From: Streptomyces sp. NBC_00670 | Lineage (GTDB): Bacteria; Actinomycetota; Actinomycetes; Streptomycetales; Streptomycetaceae | DNA length: 64,000 bases | Direction of reading: 5' to 3' | Assembly (NCBI RefSeq): GCF_036226765.1 | Contig: NZ_CP109017.1 | Location: forward strand, 4,775,001 to 4,839,000 | In this document: positions 16,604 through 25,477 of the stretch, in pieces | How positions within the stretch are numbered: the stretch's first letter is position 1 | How the letters are laid out: every line of letters starts with the position of its first letter | Translations under genes and position numbers: made by a program | The notes under the pieces: generated by a model | The model's input: only the letters and a program-made list of their open reading frames with translations | Database searches by the model: none | What the model was told of the DNA's origin: nothing

Positions 16604-16801
16604 CCGGGGCGCCTAGTAGCTCGGGGGGTGCGGTGTGTTGGCGGCTGCGGGCGGAGTGTGGTTGCTCGCGCAGTTCCCCGCGCCCCTAAAAAACCAGGGG
16701 GCGCCCCCTTGCTTTTTAGGGGCGCGGGGAACTGCGCGACAAGCCACAACGGACCCGCAGCCGCCACACCACAGAAGCCCCCGAGCTACTAGGCGCCCCG
16801 G
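16604..16801. terminator. 198-bp inverted repeat between convergent genes (hairpin copy 2)
   Basis: Outer arms of 24 bp match perfectly (ccggggcgcctagtagctcg... at 16604-16627, complement at 16778-16801). The middle parts (ggcggctgcggg, and the gcagttccccgcgcccctaaaaa core) also pair, so nearly the whole segment is one imperfect palindrome centred near 16702. It fills the space between the response regulator stop and the SirB1-like stop. A bidirectional terminator is likely; cruciform formation is possible. Confidence 0.85.
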
Positions 16802-16840
16802 CGCCCCCGCGCGCTTCGGGCGCCGACGGGGGCGCGCCCC

Positions 16841-17710
16841 TCAGTTCAAGCGGGCCCTCGCCGCCCGCGCCTCCGCGCGGACGGCCCGGGCCGCGGGCCC
16901 GTCCATCACCCGCACCACCTCCGCGTACGCCTCCAACTCCGCCGCCCCCGCGAGGAACTCCCCCCTGAGCACGAGCGTGCGCGCGTACTCGTAGCGCAGA
17001 CGGGCCGGATGCGACGGCAGGCACAGTGACAGCCGCAGCGCCCACAGGGCGACATCGGACCGCTCGGGCCGCGCCGCCGCCCACGCGCGCACGTTGTTCA
17101 GGACGCGGAGCACGATGTCCAGCGGATCCGCCGGCGTCAGCATCGCCGGATCGAGCACCGCCCCCGTTGCCCCGGCGACCAGCAGCTCCGCATCGTCGCC
17201 GGTCAGCACGTGCCCGCCGGCGAACGGATCCACCAGCACCTGCTCGGCGCCCGACCCGAACCCGACCACGAAGTGCCCCGGCAGCGCCACGCCGTACACC
17301 GGCGCACCGGCCCGCCGGGCGACCTCCATCCAGAGCACCGAGAGCAGGATCGGCAGCCCGCGCCGGCGTCGCAGCACCTCGTGCAGCAGGGACGACTCCA
17401 GCCGCTGGTAGTCGGCCGGTGCCCCGGCGAACCCGTGGCGCCCGCCGAGGAGTTCGGCCAGGGCCGTCGCCCAGGAGCGCGGCCCGCCGGGGCGGAACGG
17501 CAGCTGCCCGGCGAGTTCGTCGAGTCGGATGTCGACGGCGTCCATCCCGGCGTCGTCCAGCGTGCCGTCCGCCGCCGCGCCCACGAGCAGGCAGAGCGCG
17601 GCCAGGTCGGGCCGCTCGGCCCGGGCCTCCTCCGCGAACCGCCGCCGTACCTCCTCGCTCCGCTCCGGCCCCGGCGGAATCGGCCGCACCGTCGGCCACA
17701 GGCCCGCCAC
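16841..17710 (-). CDS. SirB1 family transglutaminase-like protein
   Basis: 289 residues, GTG start at 17710, three bases after the stop of the upstream GNAT gene, so both are likely one transcript. The SirB1_N/transglutaminase-like block is LLHEVLRRRRGLPILLSVLWMEVARRAG, then VYGVALPGHFVVGFG and VDPFAGG. The usual Cys nucleophile is absent: the expected motif position reads RRRGLPILLS. The His in PGHFVV and the Asp in VDPF are kept. This matches other bacterial SirB1 proteins, whose activity is unproven. Confidence 0.85.
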   Translation of the reverse strand: MAGLWPTVRPIPPGPERSEEVRRRFAEEARAERPDLAALCLLVGAAADGTLDDAGMDAVDIRLDELAGQLPFRPGGPRSWATALAELLGGRHGFAGAPADYQRLESSLLHEVLRRRRGLPILLSVLWMEVARRAGAPVYGVALPGHFVVGFGSGAEQVLVDPFAGGHVLTGDDAELLVAGATGAVLDPAMLTPADPLDIVLRVLNNVRAWAAARPERSDVALWALRLSLCLPSHPARLRYEYARTLVLRGEFLAGAAELEAYAEVVRVMDGPAARAVRAEARAARARLN

Positions 17711-17713
17711 GGC

Positions 17714-18763
17714 TCAGCCGGCCCGGCCGGGGGCGCCGTCACCGGCGGGCTCCCGGAAGTGGTGGTACGAGTGGTGCGCGGCGAACCCGAGCCGCCGGTA
17801 GAGCGCGCGGGCCCGGTCGTTGTCCGACTCCACCTGGAGCCAGGCCGCCGAGGCGCCCTCCTGGAGCGCGCGCCCGGCCAGCGCGGCCATCACCGCCGTG
17901 GCGAGCCCGCGCCGGCGCAGCGCGGGGTCGACCTCGACCGCCGCGAACCCGGCCCACCGCCCGTCCACGACGAGCCGCCCGATCGCTGCGGGCGTCGCGC
18001 CCTCCGCCCCCGAGTCACCGGCGCCGGGAACGGTCGCGAACCACACCGACGGCCCACTGCCGAGTACCCGCAGCGCGACCTCGCCGATTCCCTTGCGCTG
18101 GTAGCGCCGCAGCCATGCCTCGTCGGCGGTGCGGGACAGCAGGACGTCCTCGGGCGCCGTCGGCCCCGGCTCGCGGTCGACGAGCGGGGCGAGCGCGCCG
18201 GTCCACAGCTCGGCCGTCACCTCGCGCCGCCAGCCACGTTCCGTCAACTTGGCGCACAGTGCCTCCTGCGTGCCCTCGCCGCCCGTCGCCGCCTGCACGT
18301 ACGCGGGCAGCCCGCGCGCCGCGTACCAGCGCCGTACGGCCGTGAGCGCGTTGTCGAGCGGCAACCCGGGGTCGCCGAGCGGCAGCGCCGAGTTGGCCCG
18401 GCGGGTGAACCCGGAGGCCGCCCGCAGTTCCCACTCGCCGAGCCGCTCCCGCTCCACCGGCTGCCAGGCCCTGGCCGCGACGCGCGCCAGCTCGCCGTAC
18501 GACGCGGCGGGGCCCCGGCGACGCGCCCGGGCGGCCGGTACGACCTTGCCCGCGACCAGCGTCCGAGCCGCGATCCGGACGGTCTCGCCGTCCCGTCGTG
18601 TGATCAGCAGCACACCGTCGTCCCATGATGTGAGAACGCCAACCGTGTCGGTGAACTTCCCACCCTCGGCGGCATGTTCGGTCCTGCGTCGCACTGAGAC
18701 GCGTTTGCCCACGTCAGCGGCGGTGATGCGGACCTCGAGCCGCCCGCCCGCAGAGATTTCCAC
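17714..18763 (-). CDS. GNAT family N-acetyltransferase with N-terminal SH3-like extension
   Basis: 349 residues from GTG 18763 (an ATG in frame at 18793 is the alternative; GGAGGGG lies 11 bases before the GTG). Residues 1-75 (GGRLEVRITAADVGKRVSVRR, then GVLTSWDDGVLLITRRDG) are a small beta-rich domain common to this Streptomyces family. The C-terminal ~130 residues carry the acetyl-CoA site: VEVDPALRRRGLATAVMAAL, then LQVESDNDRARALYRRLGF. The substrate is unknown. It is divergent from the ferredoxin gene. Confidence 0.88.
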   Translation of the reverse strand: MEISAGGRLEVRITAADVGKRVSVRRRTEHAAEGGKFTDTVGVLTSWDDGVLLITRRDGETVRIAARTLVAGKVVPAARARRRGPAASYGELARVAARAWQPVERERLGEWELRAASGFTRRANSALPLGDPGLPLDNALTAVRRWYAARGLPAYVQAATGGEGTQEALCAKLTERGWRREVTAELWTGALAPLVDREPGPTAPEDVLLSRTADEAWLRRYQRKGIGEVALRVLGSGPSVWFATVPGAGDSGAEGATPAAIGRLVVDGRWAGFAAVEVDPALRRRGLATAVMAALAGRALQEGASAAWLQVESDNDRARALYRRLGFAAHHSYHHFREPAGDGAPGRAG

Positions 18764-18903
18764 AGGTCGGTCCACCCCTCCTGTTCGGATCATGCCCAGG
18801 AACGGAGATACTAGGTGCGGGCATCGACGACGCCGCGCTCCCGCGCGCCAGGCGGCGGAGCCTGAGGAGGCCCGCCAGCGCCCAATCGAGGAGGAACGAC
18901 AGC

Positions 18904-19224
18904 GTGACCTACGTCATCGCAGAGCCTTGTGTCGACGTCAAGGACAAGGCGTGCATCGAGGAGTGCCCGGTCGACTGCATCTACGAGGGCAAACGGTCCT
19001 TGTACATCCACCCGGACGAATGCGTCGACTGTGGAGCCTGTGAACCGGTCTGCCCGGTCGAGGCGATCTTCTACGAGGACGACACTCCGGAGGAGTGGAA
19101 GGACTACTACAAGGCGAACGTCGAGTTCTTCGACGAGCTCGGCTCGCCCGGCGGGGCCAGCAAGCTGGGTCTGATCGAGCGCGACCACCCGTTCGTCGCG
19201 GCGCTGCCCCCGATGAACCAGTAG
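18904..19224 (+). CDS. fdxA: 7Fe ferredoxin ([3Fe-4S][4Fe-4S])
   Basis: A 106-residue electron carrier. Cys9, Cys17 and Cys50 should hold the 3Fe-4S cluster, and Cys21, Cys40, Cys43 and Cys46 the 4Fe-4S cluster (C-x7-C-x3-C-P and C-x2-C-x2-C-x3-C-P). The C-terminal extension EEWKDYYKANVEFFDELGSPGGA is typical of FdxA. GTG start with a ggagg site upstream. dapC follows; the same pair (fdxC-Rv1178) occurs in M. tuberculosis. Partners are probably P450s or reductases elsewhere. Confidence 0.95.
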   Translation: MTYVIAEPCVDVKDKACIEECPVDCIYEGKRSLYIHPDECVDCGACEPVCPVEAIFYEDDTPEEWKDYYKANVEFFDELGSPGGASKLGLIERDHPFVAALPPMNQ

Positions 19225-19369
19225 CCGTCGCAGGAACAACGCGTCGCGGCACGCTCGCACCATCCGCGCGCGTGCCGCCCCGGTCCCGTACGGCGCCCGC
19301 CGCGCCGTGCGGGACCGAGGCGTTCGGGGCCCCGCCCCGAGCACGCAGAGAAGAAAGAGAGCCGATCCC

Positions 19370-20518
19370 GTGTCCGCAGTCTCCGACCCCCCTCCCGCCG
19401 CCCGCCGCCACCCTTCCACGGAGTCGCTTCGCGACCGGCTTCCTGACTTCCCCTGGGACAAGCTCGCGCCGTACAAGGCGACGGCCGCCGCGCACCCGGA
19501 CGGGATCGTCGACCTGTCCGTCGGCACCCCGGTGGACCCGGTGCCCGAGCTGATCCAGAAGGCGCTGGTCGCCGCGGCCGACTCGCCGGGCTACCCGACG
19601 GTCTGGGGCACCCCCGCACTGCGGGACGCGATCACCGGCTGGGCGGAGCGCCGGCTCGGCGGCCGGGACCTGACCGACCGGCACGTGCTGCCGATCGTCG
19701 GCTCCAAGGAACTGGTGGCCTGGCTGCCGACCCAGCTGGGCCTCGGCCCCGGCGACACGGTCGCGTACCCGCGTCTCGCGTACCCGACGTACGAGGTCGG
19801 CGCCCGGCTGGCCCGCGCCGAGCACGTGGCGTACGACGATCCCACCGAGCTGGACCCGGCCGGTCTGAAGCTGCTGTGGCTCAACTCGCCGTCGAACCCG
19901 ACAGGGCGGGTGCTGGCCAAGGAGGAGCTGGCCCGGATCGTGGCCTGGGCGCGGGAGCACGGCGTGCTCGTCGTCTCCGACGAGTGCTACCTGGAGCTGG
20001 GCTGGGAGGCCGACCCGGTCTCGGTCCTGCACCCGGACGTGTGCGGCGGCTCCTACGACGGCATCGTCGCCGTCCACTCCCTGTCCAAGCGGTCCAACCT
20101 GGCCGGCTACCGCGCGGCGTTCCTCGTCGGCGACCCGGCGGTGCTCGGACCGCTGCTGGAGATCCGCAAGCACGGCGGCATGATGACCCCGGCGCCGACC
20201 CAGGCCGCGGTGGTCGCCGCGCTCTCCGACGACGCGCACGTGCGCGAGCAGCGGGAGCGGTACGCGGCACGGCGCTCGGAGCTGCGCGAGGCGCTCCTCG
20301 CGCACGGCTTCCGGATCGAGCACAGCGAGGCGAGCCTGTACCTGTGGGCGACGCGCGACGAGTCGTGCTGGGACACGGTCGGCCACCTCGCCGGCCTGGG
20401 CATCCTCGTCGCCCCCGGCGACTTCTACGGCCCCGCCGGCGCCCGCTTCGTCCGCGTGGCCCTGACCGCCACGGACGACCGGATCGCCGCCGCAGCCGCC
20501 CGGCTGCGGCAGAGCTGA
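19370..20518 (+). CDS. dapC: Succinyldiaminopimelate transaminase
   Basis: A PLP-dependent fold-type I aminotransferase (382 aa) converting N-succinyl-2-amino-6-ketopimelate to N-succinyl-LL-diaminopimelate in lysine and cell-wall DAP synthesis. The PLP lysine is Lys240 in HSLSKRSNLAGYRAAF; LNSPSNPTGRV and SDECYLELGW supply the cofactor Asn and Asp/Tyr; the carboxylate-binding Arg is in FVRVALT. Start GTG 19370 with a purine-rich aagaaagagag upstream. Linkage to fdxA and, 4 kb on, dapE supports the assignment. Confidence 0.9.
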   Translation: MSAVSDPPPAARRHPSTESLRDRLPDFPWDKLAPYKATAAAHPDGIVDLSVGTPVDPVPELIQKALVAAADSPGYPTVWGTPALRDAITGWAERRLGGRDLTDRHVLPIVGSKELVAWLPTQLGLGPGDTVAYPRLAYPTYEVGARLARAEHVAYDDPTELDPAGLKLLWLNSPSNPTGRVLAKEELARIVAWAREHGVLVVSDECYLELGWEADPVSVLHPDVCGGSYDGIVAVHSLSKRSNLAGYRAAFLVGDPAVLGPLLEIRKHGGMMTPAPTQAAVVAALSDDAHVREQRERYAARRSELREALLAHGFRIEHSEASLYLWATRDESCWDTVGHLAGLGILVAPGDFYGPAGARFVRVALTATDDRIAAAAARLRQS

Positions 20519-20537
20519 CCAGCAGCCGCCGCTGGCC

Positions 20538-21101
20538 TCACCCGCCGTCGGCGAGGCGCTGGATGGTGGCGCCCAGCCAGGCCTCCAGCTCGGCGGGGTC
20601 GCCGAGTGCGGAGCGCAGGACCCGGCGGCGGGTCGAGACGCCGAGCACGAACGCGTCGATCGCCGCCGCCCGGTCGCGGGCCTCGGTCTCGTCCAGGCCG
20701 CTCGCGCGCAGATGGCGGAGCAGCGGCTGAAGTGACTGGGCGTCGAGGAACGCGGCCAGCGCCTCCGCCGCCTCCGGGCGCTCGCCGGACGCGCGTTGCA
20801 GTACGAGCAGCGGATCCTCGCCGGGCGGGCCGGACCAGCGCCGTACGATGCTCGCCGCGAGGCGTGCCCCGAGCGTGGAAAGGTCGCCGTCGAAGGAGTC
20901 GGAGACCGGGATCTCCACCCGCGTCGCCGCCAGGAACAGGCCCTCCTTGCCGCCGAAATAGCGCGTGATGAGGTTGGGCGACACCCCCGCCGCGTCGGCC
21001 ACGCCCTTGACCGCGACCGCCCCGTATCCGTGCCGGGCGAACTGGCGCCGGGCGTGCTCCAGAATCCGCTGCCTGGTCGCGGCCGCGTCACGAGAACTCA
21101 T
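20538..21101 (-). CDS. TetR family transcriptional regulator
   Basis: A 187-residue repressor. HTH at residues ~8-50: RQRILEHARRQFARHGYGAV, then GVADAAGVSPNLITRYFGGKEGLF. The C-terminal part (TetR_C_17-like, ALGDPAELEAWLGATIQRL) has no recognisable ligand signature. It is divergent from an epoxide hydrolase gene, and two tandem palindromes fill the 58-bp gap. Autoregulation together with control of the hydrolase is inferred. Confidence 0.9.
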   Translation of the reverse strand: MSSRDAAATRQRILEHARRQFARHGYGAVAVKGVADAAGVSPNLITRYFGGKEGLFLAATRVEIPVSDSFDGDLSTLGARLAASIVRRWSGPPGEDPLLVLQRASGERPEAAEALAAFLDAQSLQPLLRHLRASGLDETEARDRAAAIDAFVLGVSTRRRVLRSALGDPAELEAWLGATIQRLADGG

Positions 21102-21120
21102 GCGATCGACCATACAGGCC

Positions 21121-21161
21121 ATGTGTACGCTGATACACATCATGTGTATGGTCGTACACAT
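21121..21161. promoter_or_regulatory. Tandem double operator overlapping the epoxide hydrolase start
   Basis: Two perfect 20-bp palindromes with identical arms: ATGTGTA-6 nt-TACACAT at 21121-21140 and again at 21142-21161. The centres are 21 bp apart, two helical turns, so two repressor dimers would bind the same face. The second copy includes the first two bases of the hydrolase ATG at 21160. No ribosome site is present, which fits leaderless translation blocked directly by repressor. Confidence 0.85.
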
Positions 21162-22200
21162 GACCGACGAACTGCGTGAGCGCCTCCGGCGGACGCGACG
21201 CGTGCACACCCCGTGGAGCGTCGACGGGACGCGCGGCGTCACCGGCTCGCGTCTCGACGCCCTGCTCGACCACTGGGCGAACGGCTACGACTGGGCCCCG
21301 CACGAGCGCCGCATCGACGCGCTCCCCTGGGTGACGGTGCGCACCGGTGACACGGAGCTGCGCCTGATCCACCAGCGGTCCGCCGACCCCGGCGCGCCGG
21401 TCGTCGTCCTGCTGCACGGCTGGCCGGACTCGGTGCTGCGCTTCGAACGCCTTCTGCCGCTGCTCATGGACCTGCATGTGGTGGTGCCCGCGCTGCCGGG
21501 CTTCCCCTTCGCGCCTGCGCTCACCACTCCCGGAATGTCGGCGAACCGGATCGCCAGAATCGTCGCGGACGCGCTCGAACAGCTCGGTCACGCGCGGTAC
21601 ACGGTCTCCGGCGGCGATGTGGGCGGCACCGTCGCCGAACTCCTCGCCGCCGCCCACCCGGACCGCGTGACCGCCCTGCACCTGACGAACGTCGCCCCGC
21701 AGCACGCCTTCACGGCGGACCCGGCCCGGCTCGCGCCCGACGCGGTGGCCTATCTGGACCGGGCGGCGCGGTGGTTCCGGGCCGAGGGCGGGTACATCGC
21801 GGAGCAGTCGACGCGGCCGAACACCCTCGCCGTCGCCCTCGGCGACTCGCCCGCCGGACTCGCGGCATGGCTCGTCGAGAAGCTGGAGTCCTGGTCCGAC
21901 GCCTCGGCCTTCACCCCCGACGAGCTGCTCACCTGGGTCACCGCCTACTGGGTCACCGGCACCATCGGCACGTCCTTCGCCACCTACACCGAACCGGTCG
22001 AACTCCCCGCACGCATCGGCACGCCCACCGTCTTCTCCGTCTTCCCGCACGACACCAAACCGGAACCGCGCAGCTACGCCGAGGCGTTCCTGAACGTGCG
22101 CGCCTACGTGGAGCATCCCGCCGGCGGCCACTTCGCGGCCTGGGAACAACCCGCGGCCTACGCCGCCGACGTGCGCCGCGCGATCGCGCTGGACGGCTGA
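21160..22200 (+). CDS. Epoxide hydrolase family alpha/beta hydrolase
   Basis: 346 residues. The N-terminal LRERLRRTRRVHTPW resembles the EHN (epoxide hydrolase N-terminal) motif. Oxyanion-hole block LLHGWPDS (HGxP), nucleophile Asp153 in SGGDVGGT, lid tyrosines in the cap, and the catalytic His in GGHFAAWEQP near the end. It hydrolyses epoxides to diols, or related small esters; the substrate is unknown. ATG 21160 is chosen (alternatives 21148 and 21142 lie inside the operator). Probably induced when the divergent TetR protein releases its sites. Confidence 0.88.
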   Translation: MTDELRERLRRTRRVHTPWSVDGTRGVTGSRLDALLDHWANGYDWAPHERRIDALPWVTVRTGDTELRLIHQRSADPGAPVVVLLHGWPDSVLRFERLLPLLMDLHVVVPALPGFPFAPALTTPGMSANRIARIVADALEQLGHARYTVSGGDVGGTVAELLAAAHPDRVTALHLTNVAPQHAFTADPARLAPDAVAYLDRAARWFRAEGGYIAEQSTRPNTLAVALGDSPAGLAAWLVEKLESWSDASAFTPDELLTWVTAYWVTGTIGTSFATYTEPVELPARIGTPTVFSVFPHDTKPEPRSYAEAFLNVRAYVEHPAGGHFAAWEQPAAYAADVRRAIALDG

Positions 22201-22229
22201 ACCGACGGGCCGCCGCGCGCAAGGAGAAA

Positions 22230-22252
22230 CCCCCGGGTCCGGGACCCGGGGG
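22230..22252. terminator. Bidirectional terminator between convergent genes
   Basis: Perfect 10-bp arms CCCCCGGGTC (22230-22239) and complement (22243-22252) with a 3-base loop, lying 29 bases after the epoxide hydrolase stop and 22 bases before the opposite-strand stop. Confidence 0.85.
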
Positions 22253-22274
22253 CTTCGTGTGGTGTGGAGCGGTG

Positions 22275-22691
22275 TCAGTGGAGCGGCAGGCCGTCCACCG
22301 GCAGGCCGCCGGCCGGGGCCGCCTTCGTGGCGGAGGACGCCACGTCACCCAGCGCGCCGCCGGCCTGGCCCGCGGCCTCGCCCGCGGTCTTCTGCGCCAC
22401 CGGGACCGCCGTCTTGACGACCTTGCCACCGGCCTTGCCCGCGGCCGGCACCGCCTTCTTGACCGTCTTGCCGCCCGTGTCACCCGCCATGCCGGTGACG
22501 TGCTGGGCGGTGGCGTCGACGTTGTTGGCGACGTGCGCACCGTCCAGCGCGGTCACACCACCGAGGTCGGGCGTGGCGGGCAGGGCCGTCGTCGCCGCGC
22601 TGGCGGAACCGGCCGCACCGACCACGGGCGCCGCTCCGGCTGCGACGATCAGCGCGGCACGGGCGATCCGACGGGTCAGGGGGAGGGACAT
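22275..22691 (-). CDS. Small secreted Ala/Gly-rich protein
   Basis: 138 residues. A Sec signal peptide is clear: basic MSLPLTRRIARAA, hydrophobic LIVAAGAAPVVGA, and probable cleavage after GSASA. The mature part is low-complexity Ala/Gly/Thr/Lys-rich with repeated GKxxKxAVP units and no cysteine. Similar proteins are common in Streptomyces; some databases label them 'ATP-binding protein' without support. Function is unknown. ATG 22691 has an agga-type site just upstream. Confidence 0.8.
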   Translation of the reverse strand: MSLPLTRRIARAALIVAAGAAPVVGAAGSASAATTALPATPDLGGVTALDGAHVANNVDATAQHVTGMAGDTGGKTVKKAVPAAGKAGGKVVKTAVPVAQKTAGEAAGQAGGALGDVASSATKAAPAGGLPVDGLPLH

Positions 22692-23120
22692 GTTGCTCCT
22701 TCGGACGGAAGAAAAACGGTGGGGAACCGGTGCGATTCGGCAGTTGATCGCCCCGGGTCGGACGCAGTGACTACCGCTTCAGGGCCCCGAAGGTTGCGGC
22801 GGACCCCGGTAAAGAGTTGGCAATGCATCGCATTATCGGGCGGGCGGAAATACGGGCAAAAGAGTCATCGGGAAAGGGGTGCCGATTCCCCGCATCCCTT
22901 TCCCCGCAAGGAATTTCAGCGGGGCACGGCAGACGCGCCCCGGGCCGTCCGGCAACCCGTCGTCACTCGCCGGCGTCGCCCCGCCGTGTCGCTCCCAGGG
23001 CTGAAGACCCGTACGACTGCCCGAGACGGCGCACGGCCCGGTGGCGGCCGGTGCACGGGCGACCGGTCCGCCGTCGGCCTCCCCGGTCCGCCGTCGGTCC
23101 CCGGCCTACCCCCTCCGTCC
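22692..23120. other. Intergenic region without a gene
   Basis: Between the small secreted protein (start 22691) and the lysozyme-like gene (stop 23121). The part at 22800-22920 is noticeably A/T-richer (gcaatgcatcgcattatcgg), probably the promoter region of the secreted protein on the minus strand. I see no supported coding frame; a short plus-strand frame from 22817 has no ribosome site and poor codon bias. Confidence 0.5.
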
Positions 23121-24197
23121 TCAGTCCCCGGTGGCGATCCGGACGACCTTCGCCCCCGAACCGCCCGCTGCCGCACCCCCGTTCTTCGCGTCGTCCCCGA
23201 CCCCGGCGCCCTGCCGGGGTCTTCCGACCGTCCGCCACTCGTCGGCGTATCCGTCGCGCGACCACTCTCGGCCCGCGTAGGACACCTTGGCGATGTGCAG
23301 GGCCGAGGAGTTGGCCACCGCCCAGTGCGCCAGCTCCCAGCCCTCCCGCCGCGTACCACCGGACGGTGCCCCGCGCGGCACCGGCACGGTCACGGCGGCG
23401 TGCGCGTCCCGGGCGCCCCGGCCGGCGGTGGCCGGGGTCGCCGTGACGGAGGCCCGCACCTGTGCCGCCGCCGGCCGGAGCACGTCCCGCCCGAAGTCCC
23501 GTACGAGCGCCGCACGGACCGCGTCCGGGCCGCCGTCCGGGGTCGGCGCCGGGCGCCCCTCGCAGGTGAGCGCGGCCGCCGAGCGGCCGGTCAGCGCGGT
23601 GGCGAGCACTCTGGCGTCCGGTTCGTGCCGGGCGTACGCGCGGGGGAAGCCGCTGCGCTGCACCCGCTGCGCGGCCACCGTCAGCGGCAGCTTCGCGTAC
23701 CCCGGCACCTCGACCAGGCGGTCGTAGAACGCGCCCGCCGCGTACGCCGGGTCCATGATCTGTCTCTTCGTGCCCCACCCCTGCGAGGGGCGCTGCTGGA
23801 ACAGGCCGAGCGAATCCCGGTCCCCGTGCCCGAGGTTGTGCAGGCCCGACTCCTGAAGCGCCGTCGCCAGCGCGATGGTGACCGCTCGTTCCGGCAGGCC
23901 CCGGGTGGTGCCCACGGCGGAGATCGTCGCCGCGTTCTCCGTCTGTTCCGGCGTGAACTCGTACGACTTCCCGCCGCCGTGCCCCGCCACGACCCGGCAG
24001 CGGGGCGCGCCCCCGCCCCCGGCGAGGTACTGCACGGTCAGATAGCCCGCGAGGGCGGCCAGCACGGCGAGCGCCGCCCCCCAGCGCAGGAGCCGGCCAC
24101 GCCGGAGGAAGCCGGGGGAGGGGCGGCGGCCGGGAGCGGTCGAGCGGGCCGGGGGACGGGCTGGAGTGAGGTCTGGGGAGAGGGACGGTTCTGACAC
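23121..24197 (-). CDS. Membrane-anchored lysozyme-like protein (often mislabelled 'heavy metal transporter')
   Basis: 358 residues from GTG 24197. A cytoplasmic Pro/Arg-rich N-terminus, one membrane helix (~residues 36-58, WGAALAVLAALAGYLTVQYL), then an extracellular part. ERAVTIALATALQESGLHNLGHGDRDSLGLFQQRPSQGWG carries the Glu and the GLFQ-x-R pattern of goose-type/SLT lysozyme-like folds, followed by FYDRLVEVPGYAKLPLTVAAQRVQRSGFP. A role in peptidoglycan turnover is therefore likely but unproven. The C-terminal ~150 residues are a separate beta-rich region. It is divergent from dapE. Confidence 0.82.
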   Translation of the reverse strand: MSEPSLSPDLTPARPPARSTAPGRRPSPGFLRRGRLLRWGAALAVLAALAGYLTVQYLAGGGGAPRCRVVAGHGGGKSYEFTPEQTENAATISAVGTTRGLPERAVTIALATALQESGLHNLGHGDRDSLGLFQQRPSQGWGTKRQIMDPAYAAGAFYDRLVEVPGYAKLPLTVAAQRVQRSGFPRAYARHEPDARVLATALTGRSAAALTCEGRPAPTPDGGPDAVRAALVRDFGRDVLRPAAAQVRASVTATPATAGRGARDAHAAVTVPVPRGAPSGGTRREGWELAHWAVANSSALHIAKVSYAGREWSRDGYADEWRTVGRPRQGAGVGDDAKNGGAAAGGSGAKVVRIATGD

Positions 24198-24315
24198 GGC
24201 GTACAAGGTACGCGACAGTACGCAGTCGTGAGCGAGCCTGTGGACAACTTCCGGAACGGTCCGTTCCGCCGGTCGTGGCAACGGCCCGCCCCCTCGCCCG
24301 CGTTAGGGTCGGGCC

Positions 24316-25395
24316 ATGCACGACACCCCGCTCGACCTCACGCAGGACGCCGCGCGGCTCACCGCGCGACTCGTCGACCTCCCCTCCGAGAGCGGCACCG
24401 AGAAGCCGCTCGCCGACGCGGTCGAGGCCGCGCTGCGCGCCCTGCCGCACCTCACCGTCGACCGCCACGGCAACAACGTCGTGGCCCGGACGGAACTGGG
24501 CCGCTCCGAGCGTGTCGTCCTCGCGGGCCACATCGACACCGTCCCCCTCGCCGACAACGTCCCCTCGCGACTGGACGAGGACGGCGTGCTGTGGGGCTGC
24601 GGCACCTGCGACATGAAGTCGGGCGTGGCGGTCCAGCTGCGCATCGCCGCGACCGTCCCGGACCCCAATCGCGATCTGACCTTCGTTTTTTACGACAACG
24701 AGGAGGTCGCCGCCCACCTCAACGGTCTGCGGCACGTGGCCGAGGCGCACCCCGACTGGCTGCGCGGCGACTTCGCCGTACTGCTGGAGCCCTCCGACGG
24801 CGAGGTCGAGGGCGGCTGTCAGGGCACCCTGCGGGTGCTGCTGAAGACCTCCGGCGAGCGCGCCCACTCCGCGCGCAGTTGGATGGGCTCCAACGCCATC
24901 CATGCCGCCGCCCCGATCCTGGCCCGGCTCGCCACCTACGAGCCCCGCTACCCGGTGATCGACGGCCTGGAGTACCGCGAGGGCCTCAACGCCGTCGGGA
25001 TCTCCGGCGGCGTCGCCGGCAACGTCATCCCGGACGCGTGCGTGGTCACCGTCAACTTCCGCTACGCGCCCGACCGCAGCGAGGAGGAGGCACTCACGCA
25101 CGTGCGGGAGGTCTTCGCGGACTGCGGGGTCGAGGAGTTCGTCGTGGACGACCACAGCCCCGGCGCGCTGCCCGGCCTCTCGCACCCGGCCGCGGCCGCC
25201 TTCATCGAGGCCGTCGGCGGCACCCCGCAACCCAAGTACGGCTGGACGGACGTCTCCCGCTTCAGCGCGCTCGGCATCCCCGCGGTCAACTACGGCCCCG
25301 GCAACCCGCACTTGGCCCACAAGCGCGACGAACGCGTGGACACGGCGAAGATCCTGGCCGCCGAGGAGCGCCTGCGCGCCTGGCTGACGGCATGA
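24316..25395 (+). CDS. dapE: Succinyl-diaminopimelate desuccinylase
   Basis: An M20 metallopeptidase family enzyme (359 aa) releasing succinate from N-succinyl-LL-DAP to give LL-DAP. Two-zinc site: His in LAGHIDTVP, Asp in WGCGTCDMKSG, the Glu pair in DNEEVAAH, and a C-terminal His in GPGNPHLAHKRDE. The dimerisation insert sits around residues 175-290. ATG 24316 is chosen for MHDTPLDLTQDAARLTARLVD, the usual actinobacterial start. Same pathway as dapC 4 kb upstream. Confidence 0.93.
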   Translation: MHDTPLDLTQDAARLTARLVDLPSESGTEKPLADAVEAALRALPHLTVDRHGNNVVARTELGRSERVVLAGHIDTVPLADNVPSRLDEDGVLWGCGTCDMKSGVAVQLRIAATVPDPNRDLTFVFYDNEEVAAHLNGLRHVAEAHPDWLRGDFAVLLEPSDGEVEGGCQGTLRVLLKTSGERAHSARSWMGSNAIHAAAPILARLATYEPRYPVIDGLEYREGLNAVGISGGVAGNVIPDACVVTVNFRYAPDRSEEEALTHVREVFADCGVEEFVVDDHSPGALPGLSHPAAAAFIEAVGGTPQPKYGWTDVSRFSALGIPAVNYGPGNPHLAHKRDERVDTAKILAAEERLRAWLTA

Positions 25396-25477
25396 CCGGG
25401 CATGCGCGGGTCCCCCGCCGGTAACCCGTGTGGATCTAGGCTGAAGTGGTACGACCGGTCGAGCGGAGGGAGCGCGT

